From positions 1 to 64,000 of the forward strand of contig DWYX01000026.1 in NCBI GenBank assembly GCA_019118465.1: a stretch of 64,000 bases of DNA, given 5' to 3'. Source of the stretch: Candidatus Limosilactobacillus faecipullorum. GTDB lineage: Bacteria > Bacillota > Bacilli > Lactobacillales > Lactobacillaceae. The notes beneath the pieces are model-generated. The model did no database searches, was not told the DNA's origin, and was given only the letters and a program-made list of their open reading frames with translations. This document shows positions 9,206-20,464 of this stretch, in pieces. Position numbers and translations under genes: made by a program. Numbering within the stretch: position 1 is the first letter of the stretch; every line of letters begins with the position of its first letter.

Positions 9206-11401
9206 ATGGAAACATTAATTACCTTTGATGAGAAACAAAAAGTCTTTCACTTAAGCAACGGCCAAATTTCCTATCTTTTCAGTGTAGAAGCTGGGGCTAC
9301 CCTTAGTCACCTTTACTTTGGTCAAGCTGTCAAAGCCTACCATGGTCAATTACGGTATCCGCGGTTAGACCGGGGCTTCTCTGGTAACCTTCCCGGCTCA
9401 AAGGACCGGACCTTTTCCCGGGACAGCGTTCCAGAAGAATACAGCAGTGCCGGGGAAATGAACTTCCGGACACTGGCAAGCGTCGTTCGCCAGGCTGATG
9501 GCGCCAACGCTTTGATGCTTAAGTATGTTGGTTACGAAATTACCCCGGGAAAACCAAAGTTGACAGGGTTACCAGCCGCGTATGTTGAAAATGACGATGA
9601 GGCCCAAACGTTAACAGTTACTTTGCAAGACGAAAAGAGCCAGGTTGAATTTAAGCTTGCCTACACGATTTACCGCGACTATCCAATCATTACCCGGTCG
9701 GTCCAAGTAGTTAATCACGGGGAAGCAAAGGTAAAGCTTGAAAAAGTGGCATCAATGCAACTAGACTTTGTGGGGCGGGATTTGGATGTGATTTCCCTAC
9801 CGGGAGCCCACGTACGGGAACGCCAAATTACCCGGACCCGGGTAACGCCGGGAATTCACCAATACAGTAGTATTCGGGGATCTTCTAGTCACCAAATGAA
9901 TCCGTTTGTGGCCTTAGTTGATCCGGCAACGACGGAGTTTAGTGGGGAGGCCTATGGCTTTGCCCTTGTTTACTCTGGTAACCACGCCTTTGAAGTTGAA
10001 AAAGACCAATTTGGCCAAACGCGCTTAACTGCTGGAATTAATGACTTTAACTTTAATTGGGAACTTCAACCCGGCGCTAGTTTTCAAGCTCCAGAAGTGC
10101 TGCTGACATACTCTAGCCACGGCCTAAACGGGATGAGCCAGGGCTTCCACCACTTAATCCAAGAACGGGTTGTCCGGTCTAAATTCAAGCACGCCCAACG
10201 CCCAATTGTAGTGAACAACTGGGAAGCAACCTACTTTGATTTTGATGAGGCGAAGCTCCAGACCATTGTTGATGAAGCTCAGAATCTCGGGATTGAAATG
10301 TTTGTCCTGGATGATGGTTGGTTTGGTCACCGGAGTAACGATGATTCTTCCCTTGGTGACTGGCAAGTCTTCGCCAAGAAGTTTCCGCATGGTTTAAAAC
10401 ACTTTGCCGACTACGTTCATGGGAAAGGTCTAAAGTTTGGGCTTTGGTTTGAACCTGAAATGATTTCCTATGATTCTGACTTGTACCGGAATCACCCTGA
10501 TTATCTGATGCAAGTACCAGGCCGGGAACCGTCCCCAGCTCGGGACCAATACATTCTAGACTTGAGTCGTCAAGAAGTTGTTGATAATATCTTTGAGCAA
10601 GTTAAGGCGATCTTAACTGCCAATGATGTTGACTACGTGAAGTGGGACATGAACCGGCACCTTTCCGATATTTACTCAGTGGGCTTACCACCAGAACGGC
10701 AAGGAGAAGTTTATCACCGTTACATGTTAGGGGTTTACCAGTTAATGGACCGCTTGACCAGTGCCTTTCCAGATGTGCTCTTTGAAGGTTGCTCTGGTGG
10801 GGGTGGTCGCTTTGACGCTGGCCTGGCTTATTACATGCCACAAAGTTGGACAAGTGATAACACCGATGCGGTAGCCCGGTTGGGGATCCAAGCAGGGACT
10901 AGCCTGGTTTACCCACCGTCCTTAATGACCGCCCACGTTTCGGCAGTGCCAAATGGTCAGACTGGCCGGACGACTTCCTTTGCAACCCGGGGGGCCGTGG
11001 CCATGAGTGCCGTCTTTGGCTATGAACTTGATTTAACCAAGTTAACGACGGAAGAAAAACAGGCGGTCAAAGAGCAAATTGGTAAATATCAAGAAGTTCG
11101 CGACCTCGTAGTAAATGGTGATTTCTTCCGTTTGAAGGATCCGGGTGCTGGAAATAAAGTGGCGTGGATGTTTGTCGCTAAGGATCAAAGTGAAGCCCTC
11201 GTGATGGACTGTCAGTTATTAGCCGAAGCGCAACCGTTCTTTACTAAGACTAAGCTAGTCGGCTTAGATCCAAACCGGAAATACCAAAACGTTGCGACGA
11301 AAGAGATCTTTGGTGGCGATGAACTTATGCACCTCGGTTATTACAATCCGGTGGTTAAAGAGGACTTCGTAGCCCGTTTAACCCACTTTAAAGCCTTATA
11401 A
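9206..11401 (+). CDS. Alpha-galactosidase, GH36
   Basis: VDYVKWDMNRH, LFEGCSGGGGRFDAG and SDNTDA motifs; adjacent to the raffinose/melibiose-type transporter. Confidence 0.95.
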   Translation: METLITFDEKQKVFHLSNGQISYLFSVEAGATLSHLYFGQAVKAYHGQLRYPRLDRGFSGNLPGSKDRTFSRDSVPEEYSSAGEMNFRTLASVVRQADGANALMLKYVGYEITPGKPKLTGLPAAYVENDDEAQTLTVTLQDEKSQVEFKLAYTIYRDYPIITRSVQVVNHGEAKVKLEKVASMQLDFVGRDLDVISLPGAHVRERQITRTRVTPGIHQYSSIRGSSSHQMNPFVALVDPATTEFSGEAYGFALVYSGNHAFEVEKDQFGQTRLTAGINDFNFNWELQPGASFQAPEVLLTYSSHGLNGMSQGFHHLIQERVVRSKFKHAQRPIVVNNWEATYFDFDEAKLQTIVDEAQNLGIEMFVLDDGWFGHRSNDDSSLGDWQVFAKKFPHGLKHFADYVHGKGLKFGLWFEPEMISYDSDLYRNHPDYLMQVPGREPSPARDQYILDLSRQEVVDNIFEQVKAILTANDVDYVKWDMNRHLSDIYSVGLPPERQGEVYHRYMLGVYQLMDRLTSAFPDVLFEGCSGGGGRFDAGLAYYMPQSWTSDNTDAVARLGIQAGTSLVYPPSLMTAHVSAVPNGQTGRTTSFATRGAVAMSAVFGYELDLTKLTTEEKQAVKEQIGKYQEVRDLVVNGDFFRLKDPGAGNKVAWMFVAKDQSEALVMDCQLLAEAQPFFTKTKLVGLDPNRKYQNVATKEIFGGDELMHLGYYNPVVKEDFVARLTHFKAL

Positions 11402-11455
11402 CAGCATGTACTAAATCAAATTTGCAAATACTAAAATCAATTCTTACCGAAAAAA

Positions 11456-11487
11456 GGGACCAAGCAGGCGCATGCTTGGTCCCTTTT
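11456..11487. terminator. Terminator between convergent genes
   Basis: gggaccaagcaggcgcatgcttggtcccttttgg. Confidence 0.85.
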
Positions 11488-11516
11488 GGGGTATTTAATG
11501 ATGATTTCCCGGGAAA

Positions 11517-12233
11517 TTATTTCCGGGCGTGGAGACGAACCGTTAACAAATGTAAAATCGTGGCCAATAAGGCAAAGAAGATGATCACAAAGGAAAAGTA
11601 GGTCCACCAAAAACCAGTAATAGGAACTAAGTGGCTTAAACCAACCTGGATGCCCATGGTAATTAAGGTCATAATTGCGACAATCGCAAAAAGTTCAAAG
11701 TACCGTTTCACGGTTTGATCATCCTTTCTTTGGCTTTGATTAATCTTTTCACTGAGCTTTTTTAAACGGGTAATTTTCTTTTCAGGCAGGCCTTGAGCTT
11801 CGTGATCCCAGGTGCCAGCTTGAACGGCTTCACCAAGTTTGATTAGGCCAGCAGTACTGAGAACCCGATCGACAGTTTGGAAGGTTGGATCGGTAGCTGG
11901 ACTGAAGAAGTTGGCCCACGCCTGCTTATAACAAGAAGTTAAGGTAACGTAATGCTTATTTTTAAAACGACCCGGATGCATCCCACCCCGGTGATCAATT
12001 CGGACGAGGTAGTGCCGCAAGATATCAAAAAATTGCTTTAGCGTCCCACTTTCTTGCCCCCAGTAAGTCGGGGTGGCGATGACCCAAACGTCGCTTTTAA
12101 TTAAAAGCTGAACCAGTTTCCCCAAATCCCGGTTTGGATGCTGGGGCCCAGCGGGATGGAGATTAAAGTCATTTAGGTTGATCGTAACTGCCGTATTTGG
12201 GGCTTTTACATTATCCATTACCGTCGCTAACAT
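11517..12233 (-). CDS. Flavodoxin-fold NAD(P)H oxidoreductase/FMN reductase with C-terminal TM region; start uncertain
   Basis: KSDVWVIATPTYWGQESGTLKQFFD; the coding frame continues upstream as IQVLGIFAGTNPEGITAQ without a canonical start. Confidence 0.75.
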   Translation of the reverse strand: MLATVMDNVKAPNTAVTINLNDFNLHPAGPQHPNRDLGKLVQLLIKSDVWVIATPTYWGQESGTLKQFFDILRHYLVRIDHRGGMHPGRFKNKHYVTLTSCYKQAWANFFSPATDPTFQTVDRVLSTAGLIKLGEAVQAGTWDHEAQGLPEKKITRLKKLSEKINQSQRKDDQTVKRYFELFAIVAIMTLITMGIQVGLSHLVPITGFWWTYFSFVIIFFALLATILHLLTVRLHARK

Positions 12234-12407
12234 TTGCGCCGTAATGCCTTCTGGATTAGTACCAGCAAAAATTCCTAAAACTTGAATACGATCACAACCT
12301 TCTTAATTAAGTTAAATCCACTATACCATAGATTGAAAACGCTAATTGAGTTTGATTCTTATCAAGACGAAATTTAGTTATAAGGTAGGCCTGCCAAATA
12401 AGCACGC

Positions 12408-12449
12408 AAAAAACCGCCAAGCATGACGAGATCATTGCTTAGCGGTTTT
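12408..12449. terminator. Terminator hairpin
   Basis: aaaccgccaagcatgacgagatcattgcttagcggtttt. Confidence 0.8.
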
Positions 12450-12457
12450 ATCAAGAT

Positions 12458-12853
12458 TTATTTTTCTTTAAGGTATTTACTACGGACCAGTAATTCCCGG
12501 GATTGCTGGTCCATTGGTCGGTAACCCTTCGTAAAGAGGTGGCGGAAATACATCATGTTGTAAATGAAGGTAAATAAGACGGCCGGCCACGGGAAAGTTA
12601 AGAGGTCCCCAAGGTGAAACATCAGGGCAAAGAGGACGTAAATCGCATCCCAAACTAGCATCAAAGCAAAGTTGTACCAGTCGCCGCGAAAGACAGCCGG
12701 GAGGGGGCCGAACCAAAACGTGGTCCAAGAAATCCCGACCTTGGCAATCCGAATATCGCCCGCATCGTTAATTACCTTAGCGTAATTCGGTGGGACAGGA
12801 AGATTCTTTAAGAAATCTTGGTTGTTATTTTGATTACCAAATGGGTTTTGCAC
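12458..12853 (-). CDS. Membrane protein, DUF2628-like
   Basis: 131 aa, ISWTTFWFGPLPAVFRGDWYNFALM pattern. Confidence 0.6.
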   Translation of the reverse strand: MQNPFGNQNNNQDFLKNLPVPPNYAKVINDAGDIRIAKVGISWTTFWFGPLPAVFRGDWYNFALMLVWDAIYVLFALMFHLGDLLTFPWPAVLFTFIYNMMYFRHLFTKGYRPMDQQSRELLVRSKYLKEK

Positions 12854-13118
12854 TGGTTAGCCTCCTTGATTAAACGTATTTGTAACCAATTAAGTGTAAC
12901 ATAGGTTTGGGGATAGGAGCGAGCAATCTTACTTAATGGAAAATTTTGCGTGTAAAATTGAGAAAATATGCTATAGCTTTTAGCTATATTCATGAATTTA
13001 ATGAATAAGAAACTGATTCAATGAAAAGCCTAGTTTCTAAACCGATTTACCAATTTTTTGGAATAAAAATTAAGAAAAATGTTGACAAAGATTAGAAAAT
13101 GATGATAGAATTTTGACA

Positions 13119-13396
13119 ATCAAATGAGCGAAGTAAACATTTAGAAAAGCAGAGTAACTGATGGCGGTTATCACAGAGAGCTCTTGGCTGGTGAAAAAGA
13201 GTTAACCTAAGTTAGTGAAGATGGGCTTGGAATGGCACTGGCGATTCGTTAGTCAGTGACGGGGTTGCACCCGTTACCAATGCAGGGTTATTCAAGAGAG
13301 TAACTCAGCAAGATTTCACTTGTGAGGGTGGAATGAATCTAAGGTGGTAACACGAGCAATCGTCCTTGATCGAAGAAAACTTCGGTTAAGGGCGAT
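13119..13396 (+). promoter_or_regulatory. T-box riboswitch, probably Met-specific
   Basis: aatctaaggtggtaacacg T-box sequence, terminator atcgtccttgatcgaagaaaacttcggttaagggcgatttttt; ggaatggcac gives a plausible ATG specifier; precedes metQNI. Confidence 0.8.
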
Positions 13397-13450
13397 TTTT
13401 TGTTTTTTCGCTTATGTCGTCAAGATGAAAAAAGAAAGGAAGTTATCATT

Positions 13451-14302
13451 ATGCGGAAGAAGAAACAAAAACGGTTGGTTATCTGGTTGGTTTTAGCGGT
13501 TGTTGTCGTTGTTGGTGCGATCTTTAGTTTTGGCCTTACCGGGCAGAAACAAAACAAGACGGTGACGGTAGGGGTGGTTAGCCCAAGTACTGCTGACGAA
13601 AAGATTTGGAATCAAGTTGCCAAAACGGCAAAGGATAAGTATGGAGTTACGGTTAAGACAAAGACCTTCACCGACTACACTCAACCCAACAAGGCCTTGG
13701 CGAATGGTTCGATTGATCTAAACGCCTTCCAACACTACGCTTTCTTAGGTGCTTGGAACAAGGCAAATAAGGGAAGCCTGGTTGCCATTGGTAAGACGTT
13801 TATTACTCCAATCCACCTTTACTCTAACAAGTACAAGAATATCAAGGATTTACCGGACGGAGCGACAATCGCCGTTCCAAACGATACTTCGAATGAAAGC
13901 CGGGCCCTCTTCGTCTTGAAGAATGCTGGTTTGATCACCTTAAAGAAGTCGGCTGGAACTTTAGCAACGGTTGCGGATATCAAGAGTAACCCCCACAACT
14001 TAAAGATTAAGGAATTGGCGGCTGAACAAACGGCCCGGTCACTTGATGATGTTGACGCGGCGGTTGTAAACACTAACTATGCGGTGGCCGCAAAGTTGGC
14101 TGATAACAAGATTCTTTACACGGAACCAGTTAACAAGGATTCGCAACAATGGATCAACATTATCGTAGCAAACAAGAAGGACAAGAATAAGGAAGCTTAC
14201 CAAGACGTGGTAAAGGCTTACCAAACGACGCAAGTTAAGCACTTGATCCAAAAGTACTACGGAGATAAGGAAATCGCTGCTTGGGATTTGAAGTTGAAGT
14301 AA
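13451..14302 (+). CDS. metQ: MetQ/NlpA-type substrate-binding protein
   Basis: [59 protein letters not shown]; followed by ABC ATPase and permease. Confidence 0.9.
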   Translation: MRKKKQKRLVIWLVLAVVVVVGAIFSFGLTGQKQNKTVTVGVVSPSTADEKIWNQVAKTAKDKYGVTVKTKTFTDYTQPNKALANGSIDLNAFQHYAFLGAWNKANKGSLVAIGKTFITPIHLYSNKYKNIKDLPDGATIAVPNDTSNESRALFVLKNAGLITLKKSAGTLATVADIKSNPHNLKIKELAAEQTARSLDDVDAAVVNTNYAVAAKLADNKILYTEPVNKDSQQWINIIVANKKDKNKEAYQDVVKAYQTTQVKHLIQKYYGDKEIAAWDLKLK

Positions 14303-14321
14303 TTTACACGGAGGGATAACT

Positions 14322-15365
14322 ATGTCACACATCATTGATCTGGATCACGTTTCGGTAACTTTCGGTGATCTCCACGCCGTTTCAGACGTGACCATTAAAG
14401 TCGATAAAGGCGATGTTTACGGGGTCGTTGGTTATTCCGGGGCGGGGAAATCTACCTTGGTGCGGACAATTAACCTCCTCCAATTACCAACGAGTGGAAC
14501 GATTGAAATTGCTGGTACAACCTTCTTTAAAGACGGTGCTGCTCAAATTTCAGGCAAAGAACTTCAAGCTAAGCGGCGGAACATCGGGATGATTTTCCAA
14601 CACTTTAACCTCTTAAACGAAACAACGGTCATTGAAAACGTTGCTTTTGCCTTAAAGCACAGCGACCTTGACGATGACGCCATTGAAAAGAAATGCTACG
14701 AACTCTTAGACTTAGTTGGTCTCAAGGATAAGGCGGAAAACTATCCGGTTCAACTTTCTGGTGGGGAACAACAACGGGTTGCGATTGCCCGGGCGTTAGC
14801 CAATGATCCGGAAATCTTAATTTCAGACGAAGCCACTTCCGCCCTCGACCCACAAAACACTAACCAAATTTTGGACCTCTTAAAACGATTGAATAAGAAA
14901 TTAGGCTTAACGATCATCTTAATTACTCACGAAATGGATGCAGTTAAGAAGGTCGCCAATAAAATCGCCGTCATGGAGCACGGGAAGGTAGTCGAACAAG
15001 GCAACCTCCGGGACGTCTACCTCCGACCACAAGCGGAATTAACCCGTCAATTCGTCGGCGGTTCCTTAGCCGCTGCCGATACTCTCCGTTCTTTCAATTT
15101 AGGTGGATTGAACGATAACGAACAACTTTACCAAGTGGTCTTTAGTGCTACTAACGTTACGAAGTCGATCATCCTTGAATTATACAAGCAAGTTGGCGTT
15201 GATGTTTCGATGCTTTATGGAAATATTGAAGTGCTCGGGGATGAACCCGTTGGGACGATGTTTATCCTGGTTACCGGGACCCCAGAACAACAAGCTAAAG
15301 TTACGGAACTATTGAAGAGTTTTAATGTTGAAGTTAGTCAGGTTGATGGAGGAATCTTAGCATGA
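14322..15365 (+). CDS. metN: Methionine ABC transporter ATP-binding protein with NIL domain
   Basis: [31 protein letters not shown]-terminal NIL-like region. Confidence 0.95.
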   Translation: MSHIIDLDHVSVTFGDLHAVSDVTIKVDKGDVYGVVGYSGAGKSTLVRTINLLQLPTSGTIEIAGTTFFKDGAAQISGKELQAKRRNIGMIFQHFNLLNETTVIENVAFALKHSDLDDDAIEKKCYELLDLVGLKDKAENYPVQLSGGEQQRVAIARALANDPEILISDEATSALDPQNTNQILDLLKRLNKKLGLTIILITHEMDAVKKVANKIAVMEHGKVVEQGNLRDVYLRPQAELTRQFVGGSLAAADTLRSFNLGGLNDNEQLYQVVFSATNVTKSIILELYKQVGVDVSMLYGNIEVLGDEPVGTMFILVTGTPEQQAKVTELLKSFNVEVSQVDGGILA

Positions 15366-16063
15366 GCGAGTTAATTTCAAAATATTTACCAAACGTTACC
15401 AGCCTAGGTTGGACTGGTGATAGTGGTTGGGGCACGGCGATTTTTCAAACCATTTTTATGACCTTTTGGCCAGCGGTTGTTGGCGGGATCTTAGGGCTAG
15501 TCTTTGGCCTCGCCCTGGTGTTAACTAAAGACGGGGGGATTTTAGCCAACCGGGTTTGGTTTAACATCTGCGATAAGATTGTTTCCTTCTTCCGGGCGAT
15601 TCCGTTCATTATCTTGTTAGCCTTTATTGCCCCCTTTACCCAATTGATTGTCGGTACCCAAATTGGGACAACGGCCGCTCTTGTTCCGCTTTCCTTAGGG
15701 GTCTTTCCTTTTTTTGCCCGCCAAGTTGAAGTGGCCTTAGAAAGTGTTGATCGCGGTAAGGTTGAAGCTGCTCAAGCCCTTGGTTCTACCAATTGGGATA
15801 TTATCTTTGATGTTTACCTAAGTGAGGCGCGGGCGGAACTCGTCCGGGTTTCAACAGTAACTTTGATCAGTTTGATTGGTTTAACCGCCATGGCCGGAGC
15901 GATCGGGGCTGGTGGTCTTGGGAACACCGCAATCGCCTACGGGTACAACCGGTTTAATAACGATGTGACGGTGGTTGCCACCCTCTTGGTTTTGATCTTG
16001 GTTTTGATTGTCCAATTAGTTGGGGACTGGTTAGCCAAGAAATTGAACCATCAAGTTCGGTAG
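15362..16063 (+). CDS. metI: Methionine ABC transporter permease
   Basis: [22 protein letters not shown]; overlaps metN stop. Confidence 0.95.
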   Translation: MSELISKYLPNVTSLGWTGDSGWGTAIFQTIFMTFWPAVVGGILGLVFGLALVLTKDGGILANRVWFNICDKIVSFFRAIPFIILLAFIAPFTQLIVGTQIGTTAALVPLSLGVFPFFARQVEVALESVDRGKVEAAQALGSTNWDIIFDVYLSEARAELVRVSTVTLISLIGLTAMAGAIGAGGLGNTAIAYGYNRFNNDVTVVATLLVLILVLIVQLVGDWLAKKLNHQVR

Positions 16064-16312
16064 AGCAAATAACATGAAATATTAAAGAGGGCAGGAATAA
16101 TTAGGGCCACTAACTTAATAGCTAGAACGAACACAACTTTGAGAGCATTTCTATTACTCAGATATTGTGGTGAAAAGCAGTAGCTGAATGGTAGTTGCTT
16201 GCACCAACCTTATTCAGCTTTGCGTGGGTTTGCGAACGCCAAACAAGTTGGCTGGTTTGCGCCAACATTCCCTGGCCAATGGTTGCGACGTTATACTAAA
16301 GGGAGGATCAGC

Positions 16313-17464
16313 ATGGAAAAAACTGAGAAATTGAAGATCTTAACGGACTTAATTGCTATTCCGACGGTTAACCAAAACGAAGCGGCGGTTGCTAATTACC
16401 TTCAGGATTTATTCCAAGCTCATGGCCTTACGGCTACAGTTGATGAATTCACTCCGGGACGAGCGAATTTAATTTTAGAAGTTGGTGCAGGCGATCACGT
16501 TCTCGGCATAACTGGTCATATGGATACCGTTGCCGTTGGTGAAGAAAAGTTCTGGCAGCATCCGCCGTTTGAAGCCGCAATCGATGGTGATCGGATTTAT
16601 GGGCGAGGGGCTGCTGATATGAAAAGTGGTTTGGCCGCTCAGGCAATTGCCCTAATCGAATTACATGAAGCAGATTTGCTCCATGGGCGGGTTCGTTTTC
16701 TTGCGACTGCCGGTGAAGAGTTGGGGACTCCTGGCGCTAATCGGCTCTTAGAACAAGGACAGGCGGATGACTTGGATGCTTTGTTGGTTGGGGAAGCAAC
16801 TGGTGGGGATGTCATTTATGCCCATGCTGGAAGCATTAACTACCGCCTAGCAAGCACTGGGAAAGCAGCGCACTCTTCAACTCCGGAGGTGGGGGTGAAT
16901 GCCTTAACACCGCTGGTTAAATTTTATCAAGAAGAGGCGAAATTGTTTCAGAATCTCCCCCAAGATCCAATTTTGGGCCCAGTAAAACACAGTGTGACCG
17001 TGATTAAGGGTGGCGATCAGGTTAATTCAATTCCGGCGCAAGCAGAATTAATGGGCAATGTTCGTCCGACTAAGGTAGTACCAAACACCGAGGTAATTGA
17101 ATGGTTGCAACAGTTAGTTGCCCATTTAAAAGACGATTTCCCGGGAAATAAACTTGAGTTAACCATTATTCATGATTTTTATCCGGTTAGTACCGCTCCT
17201 CAAGACGAGTTTATCCAAACCGTCTTAACCGCAAGCCAGCAATGTTTTGGCGAAATCAGAGAGCGGCCGCTTCCCCAATTAAGGACCATTAACGGCGCAA
17301 CTGATGCTAGTGTCTTCACTAAGGCAAATCCTGAGTTACCCGTCGCTGTTTTGGGTCCCGATGCCTGGGAAAGCTCCCACCAAGTTGATGAATTTACAAC
17401 GATTAGTTCATATCTAGCAACGATTGAAACTTATAAACGAGTTATAGAAAAAGGCCTTCGATGA
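16313..17464 (+). CDS. M20 family metallopeptidase (ArgE/DapE-type)
   Basis: GHMDTVAVGEEKFWQHPPF, GRGAADMKSGLAA; RBS gggagga before ATG at 16313. Confidence 0.9.
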   Translation: MEKTEKLKILTDLIAIPTVNQNEAAVANYLQDLFQAHGLTATVDEFTPGRANLILEVGAGDHVLGITGHMDTVAVGEEKFWQHPPFEAAIDGDRIYGRGAADMKSGLAAQAIALIELHEADLLHGRVRFLATAGEELGTPGANRLLEQGQADDLDALLVGEATGGDVIYAHAGSINYRLASTGKAAHSSTPEVGVNALTPLVKFYQEEAKLFQNLPQDPILGPVKHSVTVIKGGDQVNSIPAQAELMGNVRPTKVVPNTEVIEWLQQLVAHLKDDFPGNKLELTIIHDFYPVSTAPQDEFIQTVLTASQQCFGEIRERPLPQLRTINGATDASVFTKANPELPVAVLGPDAWESSHQVDEFTTISSYLATIETYKRVIEKGLR

Positions 17465-17544
17465 GAAGAAAAAAACGTCGTGAAAGCTGGTTTTAGCCGG
17501 GTTTCACGACGTTTTCTTTTATCTAGAGCATAATTTTGTAAGTG

Positions 17545-17805
17545 AGACTTGCTTAGCAGTATCCAAATGGGAGCAAGGAATTAGTTCTCGTACCTTCGAA
17601 GATTACACGGAAACTACGGTCGAGGCAGTAGCCAAGTGAATATTGGCATCCCGCCAGTCGGCACGATCCTGCTTGGTCTTGCGTGGGCGCACAAACGCCA
17701 AGTAAGTAAGTTGGTTCGCTCAAACCACGAAAGCACGATTCTTGCAAGGCAATTTTCGTCCGCTTGATCCTGGTCAAGCCGTCGAGCAGGTTTTCTTCTG
17801 ACCTC
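17545..17805. repeat. Dispersed intergenic repeat family, copy B
   Basis: Aligns along its length with 3139-3418, including gtcgaggcagtagccaagtgaatat and ccagtcggcacgatcc. Confidence 0.9.
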
Positions 17806-17806
17806 T

Positions 17807-19003
17807 TTACTTAGTGCCTGTTTGGTGATCCTTAATGAAGGTTTGTAGCCGTTGGATGGCGGCTTTAAGAGTAGTCAAATCAGTCCCATAACTTAACCGC
17901 ACGTGGCCGTCCATACCAAAAGCCTTCCCGGGAACGAGGGCGACATGGGCTTCTTGTAAAACAGCGGCGACAAAGTCATCGGTAGAAGCAAATCCCGTTG
18001 CTTTGACGGCTTCACTAACATCGGGGAAGAGGTAGAAAGCCCCACTTGGTTTAGTAGCGAGCGAAATACCAGGAAGATCATTAATTAATGGGAAAATCGT
18101 GTTTAACCGTTCTTCATAGACTTGGCGCATTTCTGCGACGCAAGTTTGATCGCCCGTCATGGCAGCCAAGGCCGCATATTGACTGGCGGCGTTGAGGTTC
18201 CCGGTGGTGTTGCCGATAAAGTTCCCCAGTCGTTGGATTAGTTCTGCATTGGCGATTACGTAACCAACCCGCCAACCGGTCATCGCATAGGCCTTGGAGA
18301 AACCATTCACCAAGATGGTGTGGTCTTTAATTGCTGGTGTCAGATCCAAGAGGGAGGTGAAGGTGGTACCATTGTAAACCAAGGCGCCATACATATCATC
18401 GGTAATAATCGTTAAGTCTTTAGCAACTGCCCATTCCCCAAGGGCGAGAAGTTCAGCCTTGGAGTAGACTTCGCCAGTGGGGTTGTTAGGAGAGTTAAGG
18501 ATCAAAACCTTGGTTTTAGGGGTCCAAACTGCTTCTAGGTCCGCTGGGGTAACTTTTAATTGGCCGGCTGGAGGGGTCGCGAAAACGGGGGTTCCACCAG
18601 CTAATTTAACTTGTTCGGAATAGCTGACCCAGGCAGGAAGGGGGATTAGAACTTCGTCGCCAGGATTCAAGAGGACCTGACTTAAAGCGTATAAGGCAAA
18701 CTTACCCCCAACGGTCATGACGACGTTTTCAGCAGTAAAGTTGGTCCCATGTTGTTGGTTATTAAAATCAGCAACGGCTTCCCGAAGAGGTAAAATCCCG
18801 GTCGCTGCCGTGTAGGAATCAGCTTGGTTATCATTAATGGCGGTAATGGCGGCTTGATGAATATGAGCGGGGGTATTAAAATCCGGTTCCCCAACGGTAA
18901 GATTCAAAACATCAATTCCTTGCGCTTGCATGGCTTTTGCTTTAGCGGATAAAGCGAGGGTGGCTGATGGTTGTACATTTAAAATACGTTGTGAAAACTG
19001 CAT
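17807..19003 (-). CDS. PLP-dependent class I/II aminotransferase (aspartate/aromatic type)
   Basis: LNSPNNPTGEVYSKAEL, NGFSKAYAMTGWRVGY. Confidence 0.93.
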   Translation of the reverse strand: MQFSQRILNVQPSATLALSAKAKAMQAQGIDVLNLTVGEPDFNTPAHIHQAAITAINDNQADSYTAATGILPLREAVADFNNQQHGTNFTAENVVMTVGGKFALYALSQVLLNPGDEVLIPLPAWVSYSEQVKLAGGTPVFATPPAGQLKVTPADLEAVWTPKTKVLILNSPNNPTGEVYSKAELLALGEWAVAKDLTIITDDMYGALVYNGTTFTSLLDLTPAIKDHTILVNGFSKAYAMTGWRVGYVIANAELIQRLGNFIGNTTGNLNAASQYAALAAMTGDQTCVAEMRQVYEERLNTIFPLINDLPGISLATKPSGAFYLFPDVSEAVKATGFASTDDFVAAVLQEAHVALVPGKAFGMDGHVRLSYGTDLTTLKAAIQRLQTFIKDHQTGTK

Positions 19004-19123
19004 GTTAAACTCCCCTTTTTTCTGAATGATTTGCGTCGAACTAGAGAAATTGTATCATGATTTACAACCATTTGTGGAAAATGGATTAAAAAATAGTAAG
19101 GAAAAACGATTAAAGGCGAATGA

Positions 19124-19942
19124 TCATGCGACGAAGTTTGCGAGGAGTTGATAAAGTTCAGGAAGTTCACGGTCAACCCGAAGCAAGCGCCCATCCTTCG
19201 TAAAACAATGTTCCGATTCACCAAGGCATACCAAGTTCCCTTCGCAGGTCATTTCATAACCCAAAGTTAATTTAACGCGGTCAAGGTGCTTAACCGTCAA
19301 TTTAATATCAACTTGGTCACCAAAAGTTGTGGTTTGCTTATACCGGCAGTTAACGCTAACCACGGGAGAAATGATGCCAGTCTGTTCTAATTGACCGTAG
19401 TCCCAACCAATCACCGCAAAAAAGCGGGTTCGAGCTTCTTCCATCCACCGGACATAGTTAGAATGGTGGGTGATCCCCATCCGGTCAGTTTCGTAATATT
19501 CGACTTGGTGGGTGTAGAATTGCGCCGGATTTTCAATTTGAATCTGGGTTAAGTCAACCTCAGCTAATTTAGCCAGGACAGGTTTAGCGGCCGGAAGCCA
19601 ATTCAGTTCGGCTAGTTCGTTCGGAGTTCCCCAGCGAAGTTCCGTGTGCGCGTTTGCTTTGAGCTCGGTATTGGTTAGGCGTGCATAGAAGATTTGCATA
19701 TGAACTTCGCCCCACGGATATTGGTGGACCACAGTGGGGAGGACCCGTTCTCCAACCATCGAGTTGCTGCCGAGTTCCTCCTCTAACTCACGTTGAAGGG
19801 ACACCCGGGGGTCTTCACCAGCTTGGATTTTTCCTCCTGGTAATTCCCAAGCGCCGGAACCTAAGCGACCGCCTTCCCGTTTTCCAGCCAAGATTTGATC
19901 GTCCTTAATGATAACTGCGGCTGCCACATTGATTTGCTTCAT
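19124..19942 (-). CDS. Fused Nudix hydrolase + hotdog (4HBT-type) thioesterase
   Basis: N-terminal Nudix box GGKIQAGEDPRVSLQRELEEELG; C-terminal YYETDRMGITHHSNYVRWMEEAR; one uninterrupted frame. Confidence 0.88.
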   Translation of the reverse strand: MKQINVAAAVIIKDDQILAGKREGGRLGSGAWELPGGKIQAGEDPRVSLQRELEEELGSNSMVGERVLPTVVHQYPWGEVHMQIFYARLTNTELKANAHTELRWGTPNELAELNWLPAAKPVLAKLAEVDLTQIQIENPAQFYTHQVEYYETDRMGITHHSNYVRWMEEARTRFFAVIGWDYGQLEQTGIISPVVSVNCRYKQTTTFGDQVDIKLTVKHLDRVKLTLGYEMTCEGNLVCLGESEHCFTKDGRLLRVDRELPELYQLLANFVA

Positions 19943-20464
19943 GATAAAAGCCTTCTTTCGTTAATTTCCTTTAGGATACCAGAAAATTAGTAATTGGGAT
20001 CCATTGAATATTGATTAATTTTTAACGGTGCGATTTTTTCGTTGCGACTTTGCAACGAAAGCCAATTTGGGGATTAGTAATGTAGGAATTGATAATCCTT
20101 AGACATTGAGAAGTGAATCAATGGTTTTCTTCAACCAGTTCTGTACTATCACTTAGAAATTAATCAACCAGACCAAATAACTACGCTAACGGTCTTCAAA
20201 GGGACTGATTCCCCATATCGATAGCTTATAAACGAGATGATTCCGCTTCAATCGAAGTTAGTTCGTTTAATGATGTTTGACCGGAAATCCTGTGATTTTA
20301 GTCATGGAAAGGGGCGGAGTACAAAATGCCAATTAAAATCAGTAAATGCTTTTAATTTCAATTAGATTAGGATGATTAGCATTGAATTAAAAATCGCTAA
20401 TTTTAATGGTTGACTATCTCCTGAAACCATGGTTTAATAACATCAACTTAATTAAAGTTTTCTA

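Noticed and set aside
17553-17777. ORF 74 aa (also 36898-37107 and 53215-53496) within repeat copies
   Set aside because: They lie in dispersed intergenic repeat sequence, frames are not maintained between copies and no RBS is seen
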